Origin: Rhodobacteraceae bacterium UBA6236
GTDB lineage: Bacteria > Pseudomonadota > Alphaproteobacteria > Rhodobacterales > Rhodobacteraceae
Length of the DNA stretch: 39,901 bases
Reading direction: 5' to 3'
NCBI GenBank assembly: GCA_002440945.1
Contig: DJWG01000050.1
Location: 148 to 40,048, forward strand
Numbering within the stretch: the stretch's first letter is position 1; each line of letters opens with the position of its first letter. The notes under the pieces are model-generated. The model did no database searches. It saw only the letters and a list, made by a program, of their open reading frames with translations, and was not told where the DNA came from. This document shows positions 24,037-32,703 of this stretch, one piece after another. A program made the position numbers and the translations under genes.

Positions 24037-24658
24037 GGCCGTCGAAGCCGTTTATGCCCGCTGGGCGCCGATCTATGATCGCACCTTCGGGGCGATCACC
24101 AATGGTGGACGCCGGCGCGCCACCGATTACATCAACGCGCGGGGCGGACGGCTTCTTGAGGTCGGCGTGGGCACCGGTCTGGCGCTGCCGCGTTACAGCC
24201 CGGCTCTGTCGGTCAGCGGGGTGGATTACAGCCCCGAGATGCTGGCCAAGGCGCAGGCCAAAGTCGATGAACTGGGTCTGGGCCATGTCGATCTGTCGCG
24301 GATGGACGCCCGGGCGCTCGACTTCCCTGACAACCATTTCGATACCGTGGCCGCGATGCATATCGTTTCCGTGGTGCCCGAGCCGGAAAAGGTCGTGGCC
24401 GAAATGGCGCGGGTCTGCAAACCGGGTGGCGAGGTGGTGATCGTCAACCACTTCTCGCGCGACAAGGGCGCGCTGGCGATGCTGGAACGTCTTGCGGCGC
24501 CTTTGGAAAACATGCTGGGCTGGCATTCGGATTTCCCGATGGACCGGGTGCTGGGAACGTCCTGCCTGTCCGTGGTGTCCGAGGACCGCTTTCCGCCCTT
24601 GGGGATGATGACCTGCCTCGTGCTGCGCAAGGATGCCGGGGCCGGCCGCCTGTCCTGA
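24026..24658 (+). CDS. pmtA: Phosphatidylethanolamine N-methyltransferase, PmtA type
   Basis: SAM-dependent enzyme that methylates PE, in three rounds, to phosphatidylcholine. 210 aa, close to the Rhodobacter sphaeroides enzyme, which begins with nearly the same MKPEAVEAVYARWAP. The SAM loop (motif I) is LLEVGVGTGLALPRY near residue 47; SGVDYSPEMLAKA is motif II; ALDFPDNHFDTVAAMHIVSVVPEPEKVVAEMARVCKPGGEVVIVNHF covers the later motifs. ATG 24026 has GAGGAGAAG just before it. It overlaps pssA by 11 bases and follows psd, so PS, PE and PC synthesis are co-expressed. UbiE-type methyltransferases share the fold but not this context. Confidence 0.9.
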   Translation: MKPEAVEAVYARWAPIYDRTFGAITNGGRRRATDYINARGGRLLEVGVGTGLALPRYSPALSVSGVDYSPEMLAKAQAKVDELGLGHVDLSRMDARALDFPDNHFDTVAAMHIVSVVPEPEKVVAEMARVCKPGGEVVIVNHFSRDKGALAMLERLAAPLENMLGWHSDFPMDRVLGTSCLSVVSEDRFPPLGMMTCLVLRKDAGAGRLS

Positions 24659-24662
24659 GCGA

Positions 24663-24692
24663 TTGCCAAGCCCTGTCGCCGTGTCTTAGCCT
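24663..24692 (+). promoter_or_regulatory. Candidate promoter of the Gfo/Idh/MocA oxidoreductase
   Basis: TTGCCA (24663-24668), 18-base spacer, TAGCCT (24687-24692), 33 bases before the start codon; same TTG...TAG layout as at 10689, 32648 and 39208. Confidence 0.4.
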
Positions 24693-24724
24693 GCCGGCCG
24701 GTCTGGACAGGGAAGGGCGGTGCG

Positions 24725-25708
24725 ATGAAACCAGTGAACTGGGGCATTCTTGGCGCGGCGAAATTCGCCCGCGACCACATGGCCCGCGCCATCCACGAAG
24801 CGGAAGGGGCGCGGTTCCAGGCGCTTGCGACCTCGGACCCGGCGAAGGCCGAGCCCTTCCGCGCCTTCGCGCCGGATCTGGTGGTGCATTCCAGCTACGA
24901 GGCGCTTCTGGCCGATCCGTCGGTCGAGGCGGTCTATATCCCGCTGCCGAACACGCTCCATGTCGAATGGACGCTGAAGGCCATCGCGGCGGGCAAGCAT
25001 GTGCTGACGGAAAAGCCCATCGCCATGCAGGCCGACCAGATCGACGCGCTGATCGCGGCGCGGGATGCGTCGGGCCTTCTGGTCGCCGAAGCCTTCATGA
25101 TCGTCCACCACCCTCAATGGGCGCGGGCGCGGCAACTGGTGGCTGAAGGCGCCATCGGCCCGATCCTGCATGCCGATGCGGCCTTCAGCTACGACAACCG
25201 CGCCGACCCCGGCAATATCCGCAACCGCCCCGAAACCGGTGGCGGCTCGATCCCCGATATCGGCGTCTATGCCTATGGATCAGTCCGCTATGTCACGGGC
25301 GCCGAACCCGTGCGCGTGCGGTCGCGGATCATCCGCGAAAACGGCGTCGATGTCTTTGCGCAGGTGCTGGCCGACATGGAAGGCCCGGGCGGGGCCTTCA
25401 CCTATGGCGCCATGACATCCATGCGCCTGCCGCCCCGGCAGGAGGTGACGGTTCAGGGCCGGGACGGCTTCATCCGCATGACAGGCCCCTTCAACGCCGG
25501 GCTTTACGCCGAGGCGCAGCTGCACATGATCCGCCCCGGCAAGCCCGATCACGTCGAGCGTTTCCCCGGCGTGCGCCAGTATCGCAACCAGGTCGAGGCC
25601 TTTGGCCGGTGCCTGCGGACCGGCGCGCCTTACCCCTGGCGGCTGGAGGACGCGCGCGGCACCCAAAGGATGATCGACATGGTCCTTGCGGGCGAGGGCG
25701 CGCTTTAA
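24725..25708 (+). CDS. Gfo/Idh/MocA family NAD(P)-dependent oxidoreductase
   Basis: 327 aa cytoplasmic dehydrogenase. The N-terminal Rossmann domain (residues 3-120) starts NWGILGAAKFARDHMARAI; EKPIAM (about 97-102) holds the conserved Lys that contacts cofactor and substrate; the C-terminal alpha/beta domain includes ETGGGSIPDIGVYAYGSVRYVTG, with the Asp and Tyr typical of the active site. Substrate is probably a sugar or polyol, but nothing nearby tells which. Its stop overlaps the stop region of the convergent dipeptidase gene by 4 bases. AGGGCGG precedes the ATG. Confidence 0.87.
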   Translation: MKPVNWGILGAAKFARDHMARAIHEAEGARFQALATSDPAKAEPFRAFAPDLVVHSSYEALLADPSVEAVYIPLPNTLHVEWTLKAIAAGKHVLTEKPIAMQADQIDALIAARDASGLLVAEAFMIVHHPQWARARQLVAEGAIGPILHADAAFSYDNRADPGNIRNRPETGGGSIPDIGVYAYGSVRYVTGAEPVRVRSRIIRENGVDVFAQVLADMEGPGGAFTYGAMTSMRLPPRQEVTVQGRDGFIRMTGPFNAGLYAEAQLHMIRPGKPDHVERFPGVRQYRNQVEAFGRCLRTGAPYPWRLEDARGTQRMIDMVLAGEGAL

Positions 25709-26880
25709 CGCTCTGGCAGGGCGTCGCGCAGGAAGCGGACCATGTTGCCGCCCATGACCTTGGCGATGGTTGTCTCGGACAGATCCGCCTCCATCAGCGC
25801 ATGGGTCAGCGCCGGGAGTTCGGAGACATCGAAGGGCGTCTCGACCGCGCCATCGAAGTCCGATCCAAGCGCGACGTGGTCTTCGCCCACCAGGTCGATC
25901 GCCGCCCTGATGCTGGCGGCGACCCCGGCGGGGCTTGGATCGCAGGTGACCTCGGACCAGTAACCAATGCCGATAAGGCCGCCCTTGGCGGCCACGGCCT
26001 GCATCAGATCATCCGGGAAATTCCGAACCGTATCGCAAAGGCTGCGGATGCCGGTGTGGCTGACCACGACCGGCGCGTCGGTGATCGTCAGCACCTCGCG
26101 GGCCATCCGGGGCGAGGCATGGGCGAGGTCGATTATCATGCCAAGGTCGTCCATCCGGGCGATGGTGTCGCGGCCGAACTTCGTCAACCCGGCGTCGGCG
26201 CCCGCCGTGCCGTGGAGCGAGGCGCCAAGTTCATTGTCGAAGAAATGCGTAAGACCCAGAAGGCGGAAGCCCGCGCCATGCAGCCGGTCGAGGTTGGCAA
26301 GATCCCCCGACAGGGCGTGCCCCCCCTCGGCCCCGAGGATCGCACCGATCACGGATGCCCCGGCCGCGCGGCGGCCAAGCAGGTCGTCAAGGTCGCCGCG
26401 GGTCAGAATCTGCATGACCTGATCCGGCGACGCCTCGGCGGTGCGGCGCAAGGCGGCGGCCTGCGCCAGCGCGCGTTCGGTCAGGTCGAACCAGCTGCGC
26501 GTGGGACGAAGCTGCGCGATGGACAGAAGCGTAATGTTGTCGCGCGCGGCGGCGTCGTTTCGAGAAACATTCAGACCGGCTGGGCTTTTTGTAACAGTCG
26601 CAAAGACTTGCAAGGCGACATTGCCATCCCGCATGCGCGGCAGGTCCATGTGGCCGCGCGAGGATCTTTGCCGCAGGTCACGATCCCAAAGCAGGCTGTC
26701 GCCGTGCCAGTCACCGATCGTAAGCCGGGAATGCAAGGCCCGCGCCTTGTCGCTGACCGGCCAGGGCTTGTGCCGCGCCACCCGGTTCATGCCGCGTTCG
26801 ACCTGCGGCGGGCCGAACACGAAGACCCCCGCCAGCAGAAGTGCCGCCACCGCTGCGAAGGCCCAGAGGAAATTCTGCAC
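25705..26880 (-). CDS. Membrane dipeptidase (renal dipeptidase family, M19)
   Basis: Zinc dipeptidase, 391 aa, from GTG 26880 with GGAGG 6 bases upstream. An N-terminal hydrophobic segment (residues 3-22) anchors or exports it. The binuclear zinc ligands of the family are visible: His59 and Asp61 (DWHGD), Glu185 (AEGGH), His254 (DLAHAS) and His275 (VSHTG); Asp341 (GSDFDG) is the acid/base residue. Members cleave dipeptides, some with D-residues, so it may recycle cell-wall or periplasmic peptides. It lies 75 bases downstream of oligoendopeptidase F on the same strand, suggesting joint peptide breakdown. Confidence 0.9.
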   Translation of the reverse strand: MQNFLWAFAAVAALLLAGVFVFGPPQVERGMNRVARHKPWPVSDKARALHSRLTIGDWHGDSLLWDRDLRQRSSRGHMDLPRMRDGNVALQVFATVTKSPAGLNVSRNDAAARDNITLLSIAQLRPTRSWFDLTERALAQAAALRRTAEASPDQVMQILTRGDLDDLLGRRAAGASVIGAILGAEGGHALSGDLANLDRLHGAGFRLLGLTHFFDNELGASLHGTAGADAGLTKFGRDTIARMDDLGMIIDLAHASPRMAREVLTITDAPVVVSHTGIRSLCDTVRNFPDDLMQAVAAKGGLIGIGYWSEVTCDPSPAGVAASIRAAIDLVGEDHVALGSDFDGAVETPFDVSELPALTHALMEADLSETTIAKVMGGNMVRFLRDALPER

Positions 26881-26955
26881 TTGGGCCTCCGCTTTCTGGG
26901 GTTTGCTGAAGGGTTCTGGTCGAAACGCGCCTGCCTGTTCCCGGTTCCGCGCCGC

Positions 26956-28785
26956 TCAGGCCTCCATCGCCTCAAGCTCGTCGATCATCCCGGCGATCAT
27001 GCTCAGGCCCTTGTCCCAGAACTTCGGGTCCGAGGCGTCAAGGCCGAAGGGTGCCAGCAGTTCCTTGTGGTGCTTGGAACCGCCCGCTTTCAGCATGTCG
27101 AAGTATTTCTCGGCAAAGCCGGGCAGGCCCTCCTCGTAGACCGCATAAAGCGCGTTCACGAGGCCGTCGCCGAAGGCATAGGCATAGACGTAGAAGGGCG
27201 AATGGACGAAATGCGGGATATAGGTCCAGAACGTCTCATATCCGGGCATGAATTCGAAAGCATCGCCAAGGCTTTCGAACTGGATGCTCATCCAGAGCGC
27301 GTTGATGTCGTCGGGGGTCAGTTCCCCTTGCGCGCGTGCCGCATGAAGCTTGCATTCGAAGTCATAGAAGGCGATCTGACGGACGACGGTGTTGATCATG
27401 TCCTCGACCTTGCCCGCCAGCAGGCTCTTGCGTTCGGCCGGGGTCTTGGCCCCCGCCAGCAACTTGCGGAAGGTCAGCATTTCGCCGAAGACCGATGCGG
27501 TTTCGGCCAGCGTCAGCGGCGTGTCCGAGAGGAATTCCCCCTGCGGCGCGGCCAGAACCTGATGGATCCCGTGGCCGAGTTCATGGGCCAGCGTCATCAC
27601 ATCGCGCGGTTTGCCAAGGTAGTTGAGCATCACATAAGGGTGCACGTCCGTGACGGTCGGATGCGCGAAGGCACCGGGGGCCTTGCCGGGCTTCACGCCC
27701 GCGTCGATCCAGCCTTTTTCGAAGAAAGGCGTGGCCAGTTCCGCCAGCCGCGGGTCGAAGGCGGCATAGGCGCTGTCCACGGTGGCGCGGGCCTCGTCCC
27801 AGGCGACGATCTTCTTTTCCTCGATCGGCAGCGGCGCGTTGCGGTCCCAGACCTGAAGCTTGTCAAGGCCCATCCATTTGGCCTTCAGCCGGTAGTAGCG
27901 ATGCGACAGCTTCGGATAGGCGGCGACGACCGCATTCCTCAGCGCCTCGACGACTTCGGGTTCGACATGGTTCGACAGGTGCCGCGCGGTTTGCGGCGTG
28001 GGCATCTTGCGCCAGCGGTCTTCGATTTCCTTGTCTTTGGCGAGCGTGTTGTGGATGCGGGCGAAAAGCTTCACGTTTTCGCCAAAGACCTTCGCCAGGG
28101 CCTTCGCCCCTGCCTCGCGCGTCGGGCGGTCGGTGTCGGACAGCAGGTCGAGCGTCGCTTCAAGGTTCAGCGCTTCGGCCTTGCCCTCGACCGGGAAGGT
28201 CAGGCCGGCCATGGTTTCATCGAAAAGCTTGTTCCAAGCCGCCGCGCCGACGGTGGACTGATCGTGCAGGAACTTCTCCAGTTCATTCGACAGCTGGTAG
28301 GGCCGCATGGCGCGCATCCGGTCGAAGACCGGCTTGTAGCGGGCAATGGCCGGGTTGGCAGAAAATAGTGTGATATAAGCGGCTTCTTCGATGCGGTTGA
28401 ATTCAAGACTGAAGAACACAAGCGGCGTGGTAAACCGCGTGATCCGTTCCTGACAATCCGACAGGAACTTGGCGCGTTCGGCATCCATGGTGTTCTGGTA
28501 GTAGCGAAGCCCCGCAAAGGACATGATGCGCCCGGTGATGGCGCTGATCCTTTCGTTCCGCTTAATGCATTCCAGCATCCGGTCTGCGTCCAGCGACGCG
28601 AGATGTCCTTCGTAATCCCGCGCGAAGGCTGCACATTCGCCTTCGATCCAGTCCATGTCGCGCTTCAGTTCCGGCGCGTCGGGCGCGGTGTAAAGGTCGC
28701 GCAGGTCCCATTCGGGAAGGTTGCTCAAAGGCTGGCCGCCGGTGGCATTGGCATCGTGGACGGGGCGGGCGGCGCGTTTCAGCAT
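26956..28785 (-). CDS. pepF: Oligoendopeptidase F (M3 metallopeptidase)
   Basis: Cytoplasmic zinc endopeptidase that cuts short peptides, 609 aa. HELGH (His401, Glu402, His405) is the zinc-binding HExxH, followed by the downstream Glu in LAETASVFGE. The N-terminal helical lid domain (residues 25-200) and FHSPFYVYAYAFG-like segment near the end (FVHSPFYVYAYAFGDGLVNALYAVYEEG) match PepF. GAAGGA lies 8 bases before ATG 28785, which fixes the start. First gene of a likely two-gene unit with the dipeptidase. It is divergent from the DUF2189 gene across 200 bases. Confidence 0.93.
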   Translation of the reverse strand: MLKRAARPVHDANATGGQPLSNLPEWDLRDLYTAPDAPELKRDMDWIEGECAAFARDYEGHLASLDADRMLECIKRNERISAITGRIMSFAGLRYYQNTMDAERAKFLSDCQERITRFTTPLVFFSLEFNRIEEAAYITLFSANPAIARYKPVFDRMRAMRPYQLSNELEKFLHDQSTVGAAAWNKLFDETMAGLTFPVEGKAEALNLEATLDLLSDTDRPTREAGAKALAKVFGENVKLFARIHNTLAKDKEIEDRWRKMPTPQTARHLSNHVEPEVVEALRNAVVAAYPKLSHRYYRLKAKWMGLDKLQVWDRNAPLPIEEKKIVAWDEARATVDSAYAAFDPRLAELATPFFEKGWIDAGVKPGKAPGAFAHPTVTDVHPYVMLNYLGKPRDVMTLAHELGHGIHQVLAAPQGEFLSDTPLTLAETASVFGEMLTFRKLLAGAKTPAERKSLLAGKVEDMINTVVRQIAFYDFECKLHAARAQGELTPDDINALWMSIQFESLGDAFEFMPGYETFWTYIPHFVHSPFYVYAYAFGDGLVNALYAVYEEGLPGFAEKYFDMLKAGGSKHHKELLAPFGLDASDPKFWDKGLSMIAGMIDELEAMEA

Positions 28786-28985
28786 GGGATCGGTCCTTCG
28801 TTGCAGGGTGCGTCAGAGATAGGCACCCTTCGGCCCCGCTGGCAAGGCCCGGGTCCGGTTGCGCGAACGTGACGGGGGGATCGGGCCGTTCCGTGATAAG
28901 CTTTTGTCATCGGGGTTCGGTTGAGACGCCCGAGTTTCGCGCCGCCGCGCCGACCCGCCACCAAACCTGTGGGAGGCCACAAGCG

Positions 28986-29843
28986 ATGACACAGACCATT
29001 GGCAACCCCCTGTCCTGGGGGGCAAGAAACCTGAGCGCGGCAGGCCATGCACTGGGCGATGCCGCACGCCACATCGGCGGGAATGAGGCCGAGGCCCTGC
29101 CGCGGCTGCAACCGCTCGAGATGTCGGACCTCACGGCGGCCTTGCGAAAAGGCATGAGCGATTTCAGCGCCATGCGCGGCGATCTTGTCATGGCGACGCT
29201 GCTTTATCCGATCATCGGCGTCGGGCTGATCTGGGCGACGCTGCATCAGGGCGCGCTGCCGCTGATCTTTCCGCTGGCGTCGGGCTTTGCACTTGTCGGC
29301 CCCGTCGCTGCGCTGGGGTTCTATGAACTCAGCCGCAGGCGCGAACTGAGGGAAGAGCCAAGCTGGATGGATGTCTTCGGCGTGCTGAAGGCGCCGGGGT
29401 TTGGGGGCATCGTCCTTCTGGCCATCGGGCTGGCGGCGCTGTTCATCGCTTGGCTTATCACCGCCTGGGGGATTCACCGCCTGACCATGGGCGCGGCCCC
29501 GAACGGCGATGCGGCGGCATTTCTGGACAGCATTTTCAGCACCGAAGGTGGGCGCAGGATGATGCTGATCGGCATTCCCGTGGGATTCGTGTTCGCGCTG
29601 GTGGCGCTTTCGGTCAGCGTGATCAGTTTCCCGCTGATGCTGGACCGTGACATCGGGCTGCCAAAGGCGGTCGTGACCTCGGTCCGGCTGGTGCGGCAGA
29701 ACCCGGTGGTGATGCTGGCCTGGGGCGCGATCGTGGTGGCCGGGCTGGTGATCGGCGCGCTGCCCTTCCTTCTGGGGTTGGCGGTGACGTTGCCGATCCT
29801 TGGCCATGCGACCTGGCACCTGTATCGGCGCGCGGTAATCTGA
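28986..29843 (+). CDS. DUF2189 integral membrane protein
   Basis: 285 aa, about six hydrophobic helices from residue 68 on (VMATLLYPIIGVGLIWATL, LIFPLASGFALVGPVAALGFYELSRRRE, GIVLLAIGLAALFIAWLITAWG, IGIPVGFVFALVALSVSVISFPLMLDR, and a last pair). The soluble N-terminal 65 residues include LPRLQPLEMSDLTAALRKGMSDF, and GFYELSRRRE followed by LDRDIGLPKAVVTS are the DUF2189 marks. The family's function is unknown. GGGAGG 9 bases upstream supports ATG 28986. Convergent with the DNA ligase gene 20 bases on. Confidence 0.82.
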   Translation: MTQTIGNPLSWGARNLSAAGHALGDAARHIGGNEAEALPRLQPLEMSDLTAALRKGMSDFSAMRGDLVMATLLYPIIGVGLIWATLHQGALPLIFPLASGFALVGPVAALGFYELSRRRELREEPSWMDVFGVLKAPGFGGIVLLAIGLAALFIAWLITAWGIHRLTMGAAPNGDAAAFLDSIFSTEGGRRMMLIGIPVGFVFALVALSVSVISFPLMLDRDIGLPKAVVTSVRLVRQNPVVMLAWGAIVVAGLVIGALPFLLGLAVTLPILGHATWHLYRRAVI

Positions 29844-29863
29844 GGGTTCGGTGATCTGACGGT

Positions 29864-31453
29864 TCAGAGAAGCGCACGCAGCGTATCGATCGTGTCGATC
29901 TCCGACACGGGCTTGTCCTGCCGCCAGCGCAGCATGCGCGGGAAGCGCAGCGCGATCCCGGATTTGTGGCGCGGGCTTTCCTGGATGCCTTCGAAGGCGA
30001 TCTCGAACACCAGTTCCGGCGTCACGCGCCGGACGGGACCGAAGCGTTCGAGGGTATTCTTTCGCACCCAGGCGGTGATCTGGGTGAACTCCTCGTCCGT
30101 CAGGCCGGAATAGGCCTTGGTGAAGGGCACAAGCTGATTGCCGTCGCGGACCGCGAAGGTGAAGTCGGTGTAAAGGTTCGCCCGCCGCCCATGGCCCGCT
30201 TGGGCATAGACCATCACGGCATCGACGGTCATCGGGTTCACCTTCCACTTCCACCAGTCGCCCTTCCGCCGCCCGGTCAGGTAGGCCGAGGCGCGGCGTT
30301 TGAGCATCAGGCCTTCGGCGCCGATCTCGCGCGATCCGGCGCGGAGCGTGGCGAGGTGTTCCCAGCCGTCGAAGGGAACCTCGGGCGACAGAAGCACCGG
30401 CGCGTCGCCGGGGCTAGCGGCGACCAGAGACTGAAGCCGCATCCGGCGTTGCTGAAGCGGGGTGTCGCGCAGATCGACGTCGCCTTCTTCCAGAAGGTCA
30501 TAGGCCATCAGCACCACGGGCGCCTCGGTCAGCAGCGCCTTCGGCACGGTCTTTCGGCCAATGCGTTTTTGCAGGGCCGCAAAGGGAAGGGGGCGGCCCC
30601 CGGCATGGGCCAGCACTTCGCCGTCGATGACGATGCCTTGCGGCAGGAAATCGGTCAGGCGGGCAAGTTCGGGAAAACGGTCGGTCACCAGCTCCTCGCC
30701 CCGCGACCACAGGTAATGGTTGCCGCCGCGCAGGATCAGCTGGCCGCGGATGCCGTCCCATTTGTATTCCGCCAGCCAGTCTGCGGGGTCGCCCAAGGTG
30801 TCGGGCAGACCTTCCAGCGCATAGGCGAGGTAGAAGGGATAGGGGCGGCTTTCGCTTGCCCCGGCATGGGCGGTGAGGACGAGGCCCGCGAAGGTGGCAG
30901 ATTCTGGCGACCAGTCGCCCATCAGCCGATGCGCAAGGTCGGCTTCGGGGATGCCGGTCGCCTGGGCCAGCGCGCGGGTCATCAAGGTCTGGCTGACGCC
31001 GATGCGGAAGCCGCCGGTGATGAGCTTGTTGAAGAGGAAGCGTTCGTCAGTGTCCAGCCGATCCCAGGCGGCGAGGATTTCCGCCTTGCGGGTCAGCGCG
31101 TCGCGGCCCGTCAAGGCGCGGATGCGGAGGATCCAGTCTGTCAGGCTGTCGTCGCTGTCGTCGCTGGCGGTGCGGGCCGGGGGCAGGACCAGGGCGATGG
31201 TTTCCGCGAGGTCGCCCGCCACGGCGTAGGCTTCTTCGAAGAGCCAAAGCGGCAGCCCGGCGGCCTCGGCCGCCCAGGTCCTGAGTTCGGTCGCGTTGAC
31301 GGATCGCTTCGGCCGACGCCCCGACAGAAGCGCGATGGTCCAGATCCGGTCGGGTTCCGGGGCCTCGCGGAAATAATCCGTCAGCGCGGCGACGCGGGCG
31401 TTGATGCTGGTGGTTGCGTCCAGCGCGGCAAAGAGGCGGGCGAAGCGCTTCAT
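29864..31453 (-). CDS. ATP-dependent DNA ligase (ligase-associated repair cassette type)
   Basis: 529 aa. Seals nicks in DNA using ATP. Domain order: N-terminal DNA-binding helices (1-200, with NKLITGGFRIGVSQ), adenylation domain with motif I KWDGIR (Lys231 takes the AMP), VIDGEVLA (motif III), VLMAYDLLE, EGLMLKRRASAYLTGRRKGDWWKWK (motifs IV-V), and the OB-fold to the C-terminus. Lengths and motifs match the ligase found with the beta-lactamase-fold exonuclease next door, not LigD. Its ATG overlaps the exonuclease stop by 4 bases. Genomes also carry NAD-dependent LigA for replication, so this one is probably for repair. Confidence 0.9.
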   Translation of the reverse strand: MKRFARLFAALDATTSINARVAALTDYFREAPEPDRIWTIALLSGRRPKRSVNATELRTWAAEAAGLPLWLFEEAYAVAGDLAETIALVLPPARTASDDSDDSLTDWILRIRALTGRDALTRKAEILAAWDRLDTDERFLFNKLITGGFRIGVSQTLMTRALAQATGIPEADLAHRLMGDWSPESATFAGLVLTAHAGASESRPYPFYLAYALEGLPDTLGDPADWLAEYKWDGIRGQLILRGGNHYLWSRGEELVTDRFPELARLTDFLPQGIVIDGEVLAHAGGRPLPFAALQKRIGRKTVPKALLTEAPVVLMAYDLLEEGDVDLRDTPLQQRRMRLQSLVAASPGDAPVLLSPEVPFDGWEHLATLRAGSREIGAEGLMLKRRASAYLTGRRKGDWWKWKVNPMTVDAVMVYAQAGHGRRANLYTDFTFAVRDGNQLVPFTKAYSGLTDEEFTQITAWVRKNTLERFGPVRRVTPELVFEIAFEGIQESPRHKSGIALRFPRMLRWRQDKPVSEIDTIDTLRALL

Positions 31454-32517
31454 CCGCTGCCCTCGGCGCTGTCGCTTTCGATCAGCTCGGGCGCGGCTTC
31501 GGCGGCTTCGCCTTCGTATTCCGTTTCGACGACGCCTGCCTCATAGCCCTGTTCTTCAAGCCAGCGCCGGAAGGGTGCGGTGTAGCCATGCGTGACAAAG
31601 ACCCGCTCTGCCCCGGTGGCGCGGATGGCGGCGTTCAGGCCCGTCCAGTCGGCATGGTCGGACAGCACGAAGCCTTCGGCCAGACCCCGGCGGCGGCGGA
31701 TGCCCCGCAGCGCCATCCAGCCGCTCGCGAAGGCTTCCGCCGACGGCAGGCCGGGCTGGGCAAAGCGCCTGAGCCACGGGGTGCCCAGCGCGGATGGGGT
31801 GGCGATGACAAGCGCGCCGGGGTGGCGGCGGGGGTCGAGGTCGGGGGTGACCTGAATGGTGGGCGGCAGGGACAGCCCGCCGGCGCGAAGGGCGGCGTTG
31901 ACGTTTTCCACCGCGCCGTGGGTCAGGATCGGGCCGATCCCGGGATCGACATTGGCAATGATGCGCTGCGCCTTTCCCAGCGCATAGGCGCCGATGACCG
32001 AGATCCGCCCCTGATCGCGGTTGGCCCGCCACCAGTCGTTGATGCGGGCCATGATCCGGGCCTGCGGTTCCCACCGGAAGACCGGCAGGCCGAAGGTGCA
32101 TTCGCTGATGAAGGTATGGCAGGCGACCGGCTCGAAAGGTTCCGAAAGGTTGTCCGGTTCGACCTTGTAGTCGCCCGAGACGACCCAGACCTCGCCCGCG
32201 ACCTCGACCCGGATCTGGGCCGAACCGGGGACATGGCCCGCCGGATGGAAGGACACGGTTGCGCCGCCGATCCGCTGCGGGGTGCCGAAAGCCAGGGTTT
32301 CCAGCCGGACCTCGCCCAGCCGCTGACGCAGGATCGGCGCGGTGCCGGGGGTGGAAAGGTAGCTGCCCATGCCGGCGCGGGCATGGTCGGAATGGGCATG
32401 GGTGATCAGGGCGCGGGGCACAGGACGCCAGGGGTCGATGTGGAAGTCCCCCGCCGGGCAGTAAAGTCCGCGGTCCGAAAAGGTCAGCACCGGATCGCGC
32501 CCGCCTTTCGATGTCAT
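31450..32517 (-). CDS. Ligase-associated DNA exonuclease (metallo-beta-lactamase/beta-CASP fold)
   Basis: 355 aa from ATG 32517 (GTG 32532 adds 5 residues and is possible). Zinc motifs: THAHSDHA (motif 2), HPAGHVPGS (motif 3), SGDYK (motif 4) and LSDHADW in the C-terminal part, as in SNM1/Pso2-like nucleases. The family's ESTFGLP reads SECTFGLP here. Proteins of this type trim DNA ends before joining by the partner ligase. The C-terminal 20 residues are acidic. Upstream lies a divergent Anbu gene, and the helicase and PdeM phosphoesterase often found in this cassette are not in the window. Confidence 0.88.
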   Translation of the reverse strand: MTSKGGRDPVLTFSDRGLYCPAGDFHIDPWRPVPRALITHAHSDHARAGMGSYLSTPGTAPILRQRLGEVRLETLAFGTPQRIGGATVSFHPAGHVPGSAQIRVEVAGEVWVVSGDYKVEPDNLSEPFEPVACHTFISECTFGLPVFRWEPQARIMARINDWWRANRDQGRISVIGAYALGKAQRIIANVDPGIGPILTHGAVENVNAALRAGGLSLPPTIQVTPDLDPRRHPGALVIATPSALGTPWLRRFAQPGLPSAEAFASGWMALRGIRRRRGLAEGFVLSDHADWTGLNAAIRATGAERVFVTHGYTAPFRRWLEEQGYEAGVVETEYEGEAAEAAPELIESDSAEGSG

Positions 32518-32647
32518 CGCACCTGCTTTCACGCCCTGTTTTCCCTGCGCCGCATCTTGAGGGGCGGGGCCGACGGCGCAACCCCCGCGCGTTCCGCCGG
32601 ATCAAAAGGCCAACGCTGCGGCTTTGGCAGGGTTCCGTCCTCTGCGG

Positions 32648-32676
32648 TTGCAGAGCGCGCCTTGCGGCAATAGGCT
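32648..32676 (+). promoter_or_regulatory. Candidate promoter of the Anbu peptidase gene
   Basis: TTGCAG (32648-32653), 17-base spacer, TAGGCT (32671-32676), 28 bases before the start codon; same TTG...TAG layout as at 10689, 24663 and 39208. Confidence 0.4.
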
Positions 32677-32703
32677 TGCCCGAAAACGCAGGGATAAGCG
32701 TCC

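Noticed and set aside
25609..28368. A 919-codon plus-strand frame across the dipeptidase and oligoendopeptidase genes
   Set aside because: Both opposite-strand genes have catalytic metal motifs; the plus-strand product is low-complexity Arg/Gly/His sequence with no family.
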